This document shows, one piece after another, positions 36,702 through 45,638 of a stretch of 64,000 bases of DNA (position 1 is its first letter; the number at the start of each line of letters is the position of its first letter). The DNA is from an uncultured Opitutia bacterium. GTDB lineage: Bacteria > Verrucomicrobiota > Verrucomicrobiia > Opitutales > Opitutaceae. The position numbers were made by a program, and so were the translations under genes. The DNA lies in assembly GCA_903834135.1 (NCBI GenBank), contig CAILHZ010000018.1:62001-126000 (forward strand), given 5' to 3'. The notes under the pieces were generated by a model. That model did no database searches and was not told where the DNA came from. It saw nothing but the letters and a program-made list of their open reading frames with translations.

Positions 36702-38105
36702 ATGGCAAAATCTCCAAAATTACTCAGCTTGATCATCCTTACAGTTTTTGCGCTGTTGGCTGCTCTAGGTGGTTTATATTTATGGCAATCTTCTAAACCA
36801 GCTCCACCGCAGTATTACACAGCTACAGCTGACCGCGGTGATTTAATCGAATCAGTAACAGCAACTGGTGTAATTAAACCATTTTTAGACGTTTTGGTAA
36901 GTAGTCAGATATCAGGATTAATAAACGGTCTGTACACTGACTTTAATCAAAAAGTAAAAGAAGGCCAACTTCTAGCAACTTTGCTACCTATTAATTATCA
37001 AGCAGCCTTACGCTCCGCTCAGGCGAATTTAGAAAACGCAAAAGCTAACAACACACTTCAAGAGATAAACTTAAAGCGTTATAAAACCCTTTTAAATCAA
37101 AATTTAATTTCCCAGTTAGCCTACGACACACAACAAGCCCTAGTAGATCAATCCCGGGCTCAAGTTGAAATAACAACCGGCACTGTCGATACTGCTAAGG
37201 CCAATCTATCGTACTGCCGTATTCTCTCACCGATTGATGGAGTGATCATTAATCGACTTATCGACGTAGGTAATTCTGTGGCAGCATCTCTTAGTTCACC
37301 TACGCTCTTTGAAATAGCAAATGATCTAACAAAGATGCAAATTGATGCAGCCGTAGCAGAGGCTGATATTGGCTCAGTAGCTGTTGGCCAAGACGTAACT
37401 TTTTTAGTAGATGCGTTTCCTAATAAGCAATTTCACGGGAAGGTACACCTCGTACGTAATTCTGCGTTAACAGTACAAAATGTAGTGACGTATGACGTCA
37501 TGATAACCGTTGATAACGATGAATTGAAATTAAAACCAGGTATGACAGCTAACGTTTCTATCATTGTAGCACGCCGCACCAATGTAGTACGCATTCCAAA
37601 CGGAAGTTTACGTTTTAGAATGCCAGATAATCTTCAGTACTTAGTAGTGAAGTCACCTAAAAATAATAGTTCACCGCAGCAGCTCCCAACTACTGTAAAG
37701 AAACTTTCTCCAGAAGAACGTAGACGTGTTTTTCAGCAATTAATGCAAGACGCAGGTTATGACCGCAGCGGTGGCCCTCCCTCGCCTCAGATACGTGAAA
37801 AATTAATAACGTTAGCTAAAGAACGTGGTATTGAATTACCCGCAGGATTAAGCGGCAATAGCGGAAGAAAACCAGGATCAGACCCAGATGCTCCTGTGTA
37901 CCGTACAATCTACCGCTTACCAGGAGGTGATCTCGATGCACATCCCGAAGCTGTGGTAGTTAAATTAGGCATTAGTGACGGAGCACAAACTGAAATTAGT
38001 GAAAATATTAATCCAGGGGATGTACTCATCACAGGTGCACTTCAAACCAATACCATTACAACCAGTCCGTTTGGTAACCGTGGCATGGGTAACATTGGTC
38101 GTTAA
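36702..38105 (+). CDS. MacA-like periplasmic adaptor (HlyD/RND family)
   Basis: A 467-residue membrane-fusion protein. One N-terminal membrane anchor (about residues 8-28), a biotinyl-lipoyl half motif with SVTATGVIKPFLDVLVSSQI, a coiled-coil hairpin (about residues 95-150) and beta-barrel domains follow. A ~75-residue insert (about 325-400; LSPEERRRVFQQLMQDAGYD and a Gly/Pro-rich stretch) interrupts the C-terminal membrane-proximal domain and is not part of ordinary MacA. It is followed 25 bp later by the MacB-type ATPase and then the permease, which forms a tripartite export system. The cargo is unknown. Confidence 0.88.
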   Translation: MAKSPKLLSLIILTVFALLAALGGLYLWQSSKPAPPQYYTATADRGDLIESVTATGVIKPFLDVLVSSQISGLINGLYTDFNQKVKEGQLLATLLPINYQAALRSAQANLENAKANNTLQEINLKRYKTLLNQNLISQLAYDTQQALVDQSRAQVEITTGTVDTAKANLSYCRILSPIDGVIINRLIDVGNSVAASLSSPTLFEIANDLTKMQIDAAVAEADIGSVAVGQDVTFLVDAFPNKQFHGKVHLVRNSALTVQNVVTYDVMITVDNDELKLKPGMTANVSIIVARRTNVVRIPNGSLRFRMPDNLQYLVVKSPKNNSSPQQLPTTVKKLSPEERRRVFQQLMQDAGYDRSGGPPSPQIREKLITLAKERGIELPAGLSGNSGRKPGSDPDAPVYRTIYRLPGGDLDAHPEAVVVKLGISDGAQTEISENINPGDVLITGALQTNTITTSPFGNRGMGNIGR

Positions 38106-38130
38106 TTAATAAAGCTAGTCTTCGCTTCTG

Positions 38131-38892
38131 ATGCAACCGGTCGTTCAACTCGAAAACATTCATAAAGTCTACGACTCTGGTGAAGTAAAAGTGCATGCTG
38201 TAAGAGGAGTCTCTGCAACAGTACACGCGGGAGATTTTGTTGCTCTAATGGGTGCAAGCGGTTCAGGGAAATCAACCCTCATGAATCTCTTAGGCTGCCT
38301 TGATAGACCTAGTAATGGAAAATACTTACTGGATGGTGTCGATGTTTCTGGCCTTGACCGAGACCAATTAGCAGACATTCGAAATAAAAAATTAGGATTC
38401 GTATTTCAGGGATTTAATTTACTTTCGCGTACTACAGCGCTTGAGAATACGGAACTGCCTATGCTATACGGCAAACGCAACTTATCGCGTTCAGCAATGA
38501 GAGACAGAGCCATGCACTGTTTGGATATTGTAGGCTTAACTAAACGTGCAGACCACTTCCCTAGCCAACTCTCTGGTGGACAACAGCAAAGAGCAGCTAT
38601 AGCAAGAGCTCTGGTCAATGAGCCTCAAGTTCTGCTTGCAGATGAACCTACGGGAAATCTCGATACCAAAACTTCAATGGAAGTTATGGGTGTATTTCAA
38701 AAACTAAATAGCCAAGGCATTACCATTATTATGGTAACCCACGAACTCGATATTGCGCATTACTGTAAGCGTAATTTGGTACTAAGAGACGGACTTCTTG
38801 TAAGTGATGTACAAATTAAAGACCGCCTAATTGCTGAAGAAGAAATTAAGCGTATCAAAGAACAGGAATCGGCTGCTAAATTAACCGCCTAA
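38131..38892 (+). CDS. MacB/LolD-type ABC ATPase
   Basis: A 253-residue ATPase with Walker [19 protein letters not shown]-loop FVFQGFNLLSRTTALEN, signature LSGGQQQRAAIARAL and Walker B LLADEPTGNLDTKTSMEVM. These are the hallmarks of the MacB/FtsE/LolD group of type VII (mechanotransmission) exporters. It sits 4 bp upstream of the separate permease gene. In Escherichia coli these two parts are fused in MacB. The C-terminal acidic/basic helix (EEEIKRIKEQE) is an extension. Confidence 0.92.
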   Translation: MQPVVQLENIHKVYDSGEVKVHAVRGVSATVHAGDFVALMGASGSGKSTLMNLLGCLDRPSNGKYLLDGVDVSGLDRDQLADIRNKKLGFVFQGFNLLSRTTALENTELPMLYGKRNLSRSAMRDRAMHCLDIVGLTKRADHFPSQLSGGQQQRAAIARALVNEPQVLLADEPTGNLDTKTSMEVMGVFQKLNSQGITIIMVTHELDIAHYCKRNLVLRDGLLVSDVQIKDRLIAEEEIKRIKEQESAAKLTA

Positions 38893-38896
38893 TTCA

Positions 38897-40114
38897 ATGC
38901 GTATTTTAGCCACTTTTTTCGTAGCACTTAGAGCTCTTCGCCGAAACAAGATGCGGTCTATCCTCACCGCACTTGGAATAATTATTGGCGTCGGAGCTGT
39001 TATTGCGATGGTGAGTATTGGAGACGGAGCTAAATCTCTAGTCGAAGCCCAAGTAGCAAGCTTAGGACAAAATGTTATTCTTGTCTTTGCAGGCAGTGCA
39101 AATTCAAGCGGAGCACGCAGTGGCTACGGAGGTGCAGGCACTCTCACTATTAAAGATGCGGAGGCTATTAAATCTGAAGTAAGAGATATCCAAGGTGTAA
39201 GTCCTGAAGTTGTAGGAGGTGCCCAAGTATTTGCTAATGGGCTTAATTGGGGTACGCGAATCCGCGGAGAAAGTGAAGACTACCTATCTATTAGACAGTG
39301 GTCATTAAGTGAAGGAGCCATGTTCACAGACCAAGACGTACGTGGTGGCGCAAAAGTTTGTATCATTGGACAAACGATTCTTAATAATCTTTTCCCTGAA
39401 GGGGACGCAGTGGGTAAAACGATACGCATAAGAAATCTGCCTTTCAAGGTGCTTGGTATACTGTCAAGCAAAGGCTTTTCTGTCCAAGGCAATGATCAAG
39501 ACGACGTTGTGGTAATCCCTTACACAAGTGCGATGAAACGATTTTCACGGCAGACCTATTTAGCCGTTATAAATGTGCAAGCCGTACCCAGTGCAAGTAT
39601 TCCTTTAGTTGAGCTAGATATACAGAATCTTCTGCACGCAAGGCACCGAATTACTGAGGGCAGAGATGACGATTTTAATGTACGTGATCAGCAAGAAATT
39701 GCAGAAGCTGCGACTGCAACAACTCGGACGATGACCTTTCTACTAGGCACAATTGCATGCGTATCCTTAGTTGTTGGGGGCATAGGAATCATGAATATAA
39801 TGCTCGTCTCTGTAACCGAGCGTACTCGCGAAATTGGCATACGCATGGCTGTAGGTGCCCACGGCTCTGACGTACTTACGCAATTCTTAATAGAGGCAGT
39901 AGTATTAAGCCTAATGGGAGGCCTTATTGGAATAGGCATGGGGATTTCTGCAGCTAAACTCTTATCTTACTTTAATCACTGGCCTACCCTTATTTCACCT
40001 ACAGTCTCCCTTGTTGCCTTTGTGTTTAGTGGTGCTGTAGGTGTTTTCTTTGGTTATTATCCGGCGCTGAAAGCGGCTAAGCTAGATCCAATTGAAGCCT
40101 TGCGCTTCGAATAA
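38897..40114 (+). CDS. MacB-type ABC permease (FtsX-like)
   Basis: A 405-residue membrane protein with four membrane segments: one at the N-terminus (SILTALGIIIGVGAVIAMVS) and three in the C-terminal FtsX domain. A large periplasmic MacB_PCD domain lies between them (about residues 45-270). The SVTERTREIGIRMAVGA motif next to the second segment is diagnostic. Together with the adaptor and ATPase upstream it should move a substrate from the periplasm across the outer membrane. No TolC-type gene is in view. Confidence 0.92.
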   Translation: MRILATFFVALRALRRNKMRSILTALGIIIGVGAVIAMVSIGDGAKSLVEAQVASLGQNVILVFAGSANSSGARSGYGGAGTLTIKDAEAIKSEVRDIQGVSPEVVGGAQVFANGLNWGTRIRGESEDYLSIRQWSLSEGAMFTDQDVRGGAKVCIIGQTILNNLFPEGDAVGKTIRIRNLPFKVLGILSSKGFSVQGNDQDDVVVIPYTSAMKRFSRQTYLAVINVQAVPSASIPLVELDIQNLLHARHRITEGRDDDFNVRDQQEIAEAATATTRTMTFLLGTIACVSLVVGGIGIMNIMLVSVTERTREIGIRMAVGAHGSDVLTQFLIEAVVLSLMGGLIGIGMGISAAKLLSYFNHWPTLISPTVSLVAFVFSGAVGVFFGYYPALKAAKLDPIEALRFE

Positions 40115-40139
40115 GGATCAGTGAGCAGTCAGTTGACCT

Positions 40140-41351
40140 GTGGCTACTGACAGTGCTAGCGTAGTTTCATTGAAAACTACAGACGCTCGCACCTCATTTA
40201 TAGATTCGCTGCGAAGCGCAATAACGGATGAGGCTTTCCTAAAACTCACTCTATCGCGTTACGTGGGTAGTGATAAAACAATTAAAAGTGTGTCTATACG
40301 TCCTGTACTCTTAAAAGCAGGTCATAAATTTTCATTTGTTTGGAGACATCAAACAAACGATATTACAAAAAATCTAAGTGCTGAGGAAGCACTGCAAAGT
40401 TTAACGGCTTTAATAGGAACAGACTTTCTAGATGCTCACCTCTTTATTCCTGGTGAAACGCTTCAACTCGAATGCAAGGCAGATGGATCTGCTCGCTTAA
40501 GTCGGTCTGAAGTAGCTTACGAAAAACCGATCCTAGGTGGTAACGACCGTGAAAAAAATAGAATTATAAAACCTACTTCAACGTGGCTTGAAGCATTGGG
40601 TATCACCAGCTCACAAGGTCGTCCTAAAGAAGGCATGGCCTCAAAGTTTAAACAAATTCAAAAATTTTCAGAACTCCTCTCAGATCTTTTACGTGAAGCA
40701 GAATTAGATAAGTCGACAAAACCGCTTAAGATAATCGATATGGGTTCTGGCAAGGGTTACCTGACATTTGCTGTAGCTGAACTCTTAAAAGAAAAGGCTC
40801 ATGTAACAGGAATTGAATTAAGGCCAGAACTAGTGGAGCTCGGTAATTCTACTGCACAAAAAACAGGTTTAGCTTCACACTTAACCTTCAAAGCAGGTGC
40901 AATCTCGAGTACTCCAAATGAAGCGATGGATGTACTGATTGCACTTCATGCCTGTGACACAGCTACCGATGATGCCCTAGCTCAAGCAGTAGCTGCCAAG
41001 GCTAGCTTAATTATTGTTTCTCCCTGCTGCCAAAAAGAACTCAGATCACAGCTAAAATCGCCTGAGGTCTTAGCTGCTAGCCTTAGGCATGGAATCTTCC
41101 AGGAAAGACAATCTGAGTTCGTCACGGACGCCTTAAGAGCCCTACTGCTTGAATGGGCAGGCTATAAAACTAAGGTTTTTGAGTTTATATCGACTGAGCA
41201 TACCTCGAAAAACCTCATGATTACTGCAATTAAACATTCGGCTCAAAAACCAGAAATTGCCCCTTCTATACGTGCTTTTGCCCAATTTTACGGAATTTCC
41301 CATCAATCTTTAGCAAAACAACTAGGCTTTAGCCTTCAATCAATCTCCTGA
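40140..41351 (+). CDS. Class I SAM-dependent methyltransferase
   Basis: A 403-residue protein. A non-catalytic N-terminal domain of ~150 residues precedes a Rossmann-type methyltransferase core: IIDMGSGKGYLTFAVAELL (motif I), ELRPELVELG, then LIALHACDTATDDAL and IIVSPCCQKEL. The HACDTATD and SPCCQ motifs place it in the Methyltransf_32 group near Trm13-like RNA methyltransferases, so an RNA substrate is plausible but not proven. The start is GTG at 40140. It lies 25 bp after the MacB permease gene, and the link may be only transcriptional. Confidence 0.8.
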   Translation: MATDSASVVSLKTTDARTSFIDSLRSAITDEAFLKLTLSRYVGSDKTIKSVSIRPVLLKAGHKFSFVWRHQTNDITKNLSAEEALQSLTALIGTDFLDAHLFIPGETLQLECKADGSARLSRSEVAYEKPILGGNDREKNRIIKPTSTWLEALGITSSQGRPKEGMASKFKQIQKFSELLSDLLREAELDKSTKPLKIIDMGSGKGYLTFAVAELLKEKAHVTGIELRPELVELGNSTAQKTGLASHLTFKAGAISSTPNEAMDVLIALHACDTATDDALAQAVAAKASLIIVSPCCQKELRSQLKSPEVLAASLRHGIFQERQSEFVTDALRALLLEWAGYKTKVFEFISTEHTSKNLMITAIKHSAQKPEIAPSIRAFAQFYGISHQSLAKQLGFSLQSIS

Positions 41352-41404
41352 GGCTTGACTCAGGTGCAAGGCATAAGAAGATAGATCCTTTAGAAACACA
41401 AATC

Positions 41405-41500
41405 ATGAGCAAACAGTACAATAAGGTCATCAAGAAGAAGCGCCGCCTTGCCTATCTCAAACGTAAGCGTGCCAAAGTTTTAGCAGCGAAAAAGAAGTAA
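41405..41500 (+). CDS. Small basic ribosomal-type protein (AURKAIP1/COX24, bS22/mS38-like)
   Basis: A 31-residue protein, MSKQYNKVIKKKRRLAYLKR then KRAKVLAAKKK, of which about half is Lys/Arg. The KVIKKKRR core and length resemble bacterial AURKAIP1/COX24-domain proteins, such as mycobacterial bS22, a small-subunit ribosomal protein related to mitochondrial mS38. Its TAA stop touches the start codon of rimO in the same frame. It is too short for most ORF callers. The assignment is a pattern match, and a stand-alone basic peptide is the alternative. Confidence 0.72.
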   Translation: MSKQYNKVIKKKRRLAYLKRKRAKVLAAKKK

Positions 41501-42961
41501 TTGATTAAGGTCAGCCTCATTTCGCTAGGCTGCGCCAAGAATCTCGTGGATAGCGAGATTATGGTAGGCCACCTGCATCAAGCAGGAATGCAAGTGACCC
41601 CCGATGCCGATCAGGCAGATGTGGTCATTGTTAACACGTGCTCATTTATTGATTCCTCCAAAGAAGAATCAATAAGTCACATTTTAGAAGCGCACGCCCA
41701 GCGTGGCTTAAGAAAGAAACGTAAAGACCAGAAACTTATTGTTGCTGGCTGCATGTCACAGCGTTTCTCCAAAGAATTACCTGCGGATTTACCTGAAGTT
41801 GATGCCTTCATAGGCTTAGATCAAATTACCCAGGTAGCACCTATCATTGATGGGCTTTTAGGACGTCCTGTTTCAGCGCAAGTAACGGCCACTACGAGTA
41901 CCCCTGCACCTCACGGCCATACGACTAGTGAGGGCCCAGTTAGTTTTGTTACCCCGCGCTCAACTTACATCCCAGATTACAACACACCTCGTTTTAGGCT
42001 CACCCCTAAACATACCGCATATATCAAAATTGCGGAAGGCTGTAATCACCCCTGCACTTTTTGTATTATTCCACAAATACGTGGCCGTCACCGCAGCCGT
42101 ACGGTTGAGAGTGTCGTAGCAGAAGCAAGAGCTTTAGTTAAAGATGGCGTTAAAGAAATTAATTTAATTTCTCAAGATACAACTTTTTTTGGTATGGATA
42201 CGTGGGAGGAAAGACCTAACCCTCGTACGCCTGTTGATTCATCCAAGGGAACAGCACTGACTACTCTACTTCGTGAATTAAACGCAATTGAGGGTGATTT
42301 CTGGATACGCCTTTTATATACTCATCCTGCTCATTGGAGTGATGAGTTAATTAAGACGATTGCAGAATGCCCTAAGGTAGCTCGCTATATTGATATTCCG
42401 CTGCAGCACATCAGTGACCGCATGCTTAAGATCATGCAGCGTGAAACAAGTGGTGATTATATCAGAGATCTTCTTAAACGAATTCGCGCTGGAATCCCAG
42501 GGATTGCAATACGCACAACCTTCATCGTTGGTTTCCCAGGCGAGACCGAAGCTGATGTTGAAGAACTCGCAGAATTTATATCTGCAACAGAATTTGAACG
42601 TTTAGGTGTTTTCCGTTACTCCCAAGAGCAAGGAACACGTGCTGCGAAGATGGATGACCAGATTGATACAAGAGAAAAAGATCGCCGCTATCGCCGCTTA
42701 ATGAGTCTTCAAAAAGCAATCGCAGCTAAGGTGAGTGCTCGTAGTATTGGAACTAATTTAAAAGTACTTGTTGAAGAATTGGGTGTAGCACGCGCCGAAG
42801 CAGATGCTCCTGACATTGATGGACGCGTATATGTAAGCGATGCACTCCCTATAGGGGCTTTTGCTGAAGTAAAAATTACTGGCAGCAAGGACTACGATTT
42901 ACTTGCTCTAGCAAAGGGTGATAAACCTAAAGCATTTAAAGTAGCTAAAGTTGCCCAGTAA
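41501..42961 (+). CDS. rimO: Ribosomal protein S12 methylthiotransferase RimO
   Basis: A 486-residue radical-SAM enzyme that methylthiolates the conserved Asp of ribosomal protein uS12. The UPF0004 domain cluster cysteines are Cys11 (SLGCAKNLVDSE), Cys47 (NTCSF) and Cys84 (GCMSQ). The radical-SAM cluster is CNHPCTFC with Cys181, 185 and 188. A TRAM domain ends the protein. A linker of about 40 residues after residue 125 is longer than usual. The start must be TTG at 41501, because the preceding codon is the in-frame stop of the small basic gene and MIKVSLISLGCAKN is the family N-terminus. Confidence 0.95.
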   Translation: MIKVSLISLGCAKNLVDSEIMVGHLHQAGMQVTPDADQADVVIVNTCSFIDSSKEESISHILEAHAQRGLRKKRKDQKLIVAGCMSQRFSKELPADLPEVDAFIGLDQITQVAPIIDGLLGRPVSAQVTATTSTPAPHGHTTSEGPVSFVTPRSTYIPDYNTPRFRLTPKHTAYIKIAEGCNHPCTFCIIPQIRGRHRSRTVESVVAEARALVKDGVKEINLISQDTTFFGMDTWEERPNPRTPVDSSKGTALTTLLRELNAIEGDFWIRLLYTHPAHWSDELIKTIAECPKVARYIDIPLQHISDRMLKIMQRETSGDYIRDLLKRIRAGIPGIAIRTTFIVGFPGETEADVEELAEFISATEFERLGVFRYSQEQGTRAAKMDDQIDTREKDRRYRRLMSLQKAIAAKVSARSIGTNLKVLVEELGVARAEADAPDIDGRVYVSDALPIGAFAEVKITGSKDYDLLALAKGDKPKAFKVAKVAQ

Positions 42962-42965
42962 GTAA

Positions 42966-44387
42966 TCAGGCTTTTGCAGTACGTGCAAAGTCACTGATTA
43001 TACCGTCAAAGCTTCCGTTAGAAAAGAATGTCACTACACGCTCACCACTTAAGAAAGTAAATGTGTCAGCTTTTAATTTTAGGAGTAATTCTCCATTCGA
43101 TGGAAAAGCCTGGGCGAAACGGCCTTGTGCATTAAGCCTGGATGCAACAGCCCGCGTATCAAAACGGTTCGCTACTTCAAGTTTATCAATTCGGTGCACA
43201 GGACCAAGATAAACTTCATCAGCCTGAGCAAACGCACGCTCGAATTCTGCTTCAAGTGTTTTAATACGCGCTGTATTACTGCGTGGCTCGAACACGCATG
43301 CTAATTTTGCATTTGGGTAACGTGCACGTAACGACTTAAGCGTTTCTAAAATTGCTGTAGGATGATGCCCAAAATCTTCAATTACCTTTAAGTGAGTAGT
43401 ATTAACTAGAATTTCTTGGCGCCTCTGCACGCCTTTATAAAGAGCTAAACTCGATAAATCTAAGACCGTGGGATCGCTTGAATTGATAGCTAAGCCAGCG
43501 GCCGTAGCTGCCATGGCTGCATTGCGTGCATTATAAATTCCCGGCAATTGCCATTCAACTTTACCCCATGCCTTACCTCTAAATGAGAGTTCAAATGAGA
43601 CACCAGTAAGTGATTCACTGAATGAAGAAATTTTAACATCATTTGAATCATCTACACCCACACGTATGAGTTTTGTCCACGAACAATCTGCTAAACTCTT
43701 TAAATTATCATCATCCCCGTTCATTACGATGAAACCGTTACGAGGAACAATACGGGTCAAATGTGTAAAAGTACGCTTAACATCCTGCAGATCACGAAAA
43801 ATATCAGCATGATCAAATTCTAAGTTATTAAGTACAGCAATATGCGGAAGATAATGAATAAATTTACTTCTCTTATCAAAAAAAGCACTATCGTACTCAT
43901 CTCCCTCAATCACAAACGGATCTTTCGTAACACCTAGATGACAGCCTTGAGGAAGATCCCGCGGAACCCCACCAATAAGATACCCAGGATCTCTGCCATT
44001 TTTTAGCAGTAGAAAAGCGCTTAGTGCAGTGGTGGTTGTTTTACCATGGGTTCCGCAGACAACAATATTACAGCGATCATTTAATACTAATTCTGCTAAA
44101 ATTTCAGGAAGTGAGGAGTAGGAAAATATGCGCGTATCAAGGAGCCATTCTACCTCACTATTGCCACGACTCATCGCGTTTCCAATCACCACACGATCCG
44201 GTTTAAGAGCATTAAGTCGCAGCGGATCGTAGCCCTCAAAGGTCTCAATACCTGCCTCTTTAAGGACATTACTCATGGGAGGATAAATACCTGTATCTGA
44301 ACCCATTACTTCATGGCCAGCCGAACGCAGCAGCAATGCTGCGTTACCCATTGCCGTACCACAAATACCCATGAAGTAGATTTTCAA
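42966..44387 (-). CDS. mpl: UDP-N-acetylmuramate:tripeptide ligase Mpl
   Basis: A 473-residue Mur-ligase family enzyme that reattaches recycled L-Ala-gamma-D-Glu-meso-DAP to UDP-MurNAc. The ATP loop GTHGKTTTT is at 112-120. The N-terminal IYFMGICGTAMGNAALLL and YLIGGVPRDLPQG segments and the EGDEYDSAFFDKRSKF metal/substrate motif set Mpl apart from MurC. The gene lies 4 bp from convergent rimO. It implies DAP-type peptidoglycan and muropeptide recycling. Confidence 0.93.
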   Translation of the reverse strand: MKIYFMGICGTAMGNAALLLRSAGHEVMGSDTGIYPPMSNVLKEAGIETFEGYDPLRLNALKPDRVVIGNAMSRGNSEVEWLLDTRIFSYSSLPEILAELVLNDRCNIVVCGTHGKTTTTALSAFLLLKNGRDPGYLIGGVPRDLPQGCHLGVTKDPFVIEGDEYDSAFFDKRSKFIHYLPHIAVLNNLEFDHADIFRDLQDVKRTFTHLTRIVPRNGFIVMNGDDDNLKSLADCSWTKLIRVGVDDSNDVKISSFSESLTGVSFELSFRGKAWGKVEWQLPGIYNARNAAMAATAAGLAINSSDPTVLDLSSLALYKGVQRRQEILVNTTHLKVIEDFGHHPTAILETLKSLRARYPNAKLACVFEPRSNTARIKTLEAEFERAFAQADEVYLGPVHRIDKLEVANRFDTRAVASRLNAQGRFAQAFPSNGELLLKLKADTFTFLSGERVVTFFSNGSFDGIISDFARTAKA

Positions 44388-44445
44388 TGCTTAAATGAGT
44401 TAAAGGCTCTTACTAAGTCGGAAATTGTCCAATCTGCAAACCAAC

Positions 44446-44475
44446 AAAAAAGCCTCACATAAAAAAAGTGAGGCT
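44446..44475 (-). terminator. Rho-independent terminator after ThuA gene
   Basis: On the minus strand a 7-bp stem (GCCTCAC / GTGAGGC, plus-strand 44452-44458 and 44468-44474) has a 9-nt T-rich loop and is followed by six T at 44451-44446. It lies 24 bp after the ThuA-domain stop codon and separates it from mpl. Confidence 0.85.
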
Positions 44476-44498
44476 CGTGTATATGTATTAGTGTTATT

Positions 44499-45437
44499 TT
44501 ACTTTTTAACAGGATCTGCTGGGCCTGAATTTGCCTGAGGCGTCACTGTATCGATATTAGGAGTAAGGTCTATATCTACACGACCTGTCGCCCAATTAAG
44601 AGCTCCTACTATTAGTCCCTGATACATGGAACTCATCCAGATATCATCACGGTGACCCAAGTTGGTGTAAAATACCCTTCCCTTGCCATAGCTATGCACC
44701 CAGGTGGATGGATACTGTGCACGTTCATATTGAAAACCCTGCATGCCAGCTGTATTTTGAACTAACAGGACATGCAAATCTGAAGGAAAATTCTTCATCG
44801 AATACCATTCTTCAGTAATGCCAGTTGCTGGCATTGCTTGAACGCCTGGAAAGGTTGTATCGATTTGAGTTAAAACAGAGGGTTGTTGTTTGCCATGTGA
44901 AACAAACTCTCCGCCAATCATTTTAATATACTCATCAGCATTATCGCCGTCGGATTGGAAATGAGGAGCTCCTTTAGGAGAATTAGAATGGAAGGTATCG
45001 GTTGCACTATGAAGTCCTACAAAGCCTTTACCGGATTTAATATAATCAAACAGAGCTTGTTTACCCGCTGCACTCATTGGTGGATTTTTATCCGTACCAG
45101 AAGTTGTCAAATCACCGGTTGTGTAAAATACAACAGCGTCAAACTGAGCAAGGTATGCTTCTGAGAACAAACTGCCGTCCTTTGAAAAAACAACTTGTAT
45201 GTTATTTTTCGCAGCGATTGCTTTGATTATAGGAAACGAAATTCCATTCAAATCCCCACCTAATTTACTCGGGTGAGTGGCTGGATCCTTGATGGCAGAA
45301 TGCTCAAAACCGGACGATTTAGTAAAATAAAGAATCTTTTTAGGTGCTAACTTAGCATCGTTTATATCGGCTGATAAAACAGGTGTAAGGGAGGCTACAA
45401 TAACGGACAAAACTAGACCATAGGTCAGACGAATCAT
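44499..45437 (-). CDS. Secreted ThuA domain protein
   Basis: A 312-residue exported protein. A signal peptide (MIRLTYGLVLSVIVASLTPVLS) precedes a ThuA-like glutamine-amidotransferase-fold domain: ILYFTKSSGFEHSAI, then VFYTTGDLT, GKGFVGLHSATDTFH, and the end segment GKGRVFYTNLGHRDDIW. ThuA-like proteins are common in Planctomycetes and Verrucomicrobia and are linked to sugar metabolism (trehalose utilisation, 3-keto-glycoside pathways). The reaction here is unknown. A Pro-rich tail ends the protein. It has its own terminator. Confidence 0.87.
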   Translation of the reverse strand: MIRLTYGLVLSVIVASLTPVLSADINDAKLAPKKILYFTKSSGFEHSAIKDPATHPSKLGGDLNGISFPIIKAIAAKNNIQVVFSKDGSLFSEAYLAQFDAVVFYTTGDLTTSGTDKNPPMSAAGKQALFDYIKSGKGFVGLHSATDTFHSNSPKGAPHFQSDGDNADEYIKMIGGEFVSHGKQQPSVLTQIDTTFPGVQAMPATGITEEWYSMKNFPSDLHVLLVQNTAGMQGFQYERAQYPSTWVHSYGKGRVFYTNLGHRDDIWMSSMYQGLIVGALNWATGRVDIDLTPNIDTVTPQANSGPADPVKK

Positions 45438-45638
45438 AGGAATATGGGGTTAACGGTAAAACGAGACTCTTTGTATTGAGAGCAGAAGTAGAGGTATCTG
45501 CAAGACGTGAAAAAGCCATTATAACAACAAAGACGGCCTATTTAAGGTGCTAGTTACCTACTTAAAACTTATCTTTTAAACCAATAAAAGCTTCAGTTTC
45601 TCTTGCCTCCCAAGGCTCTACGTTAACACTAATTAAGC

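Noticed and set aside
36602-36796. 64-codon frame between coaD and the MacA-like gene
   Set aside because: It covers the candidate terminator and overlaps the adaptor start. Its sequence looks non-coding.
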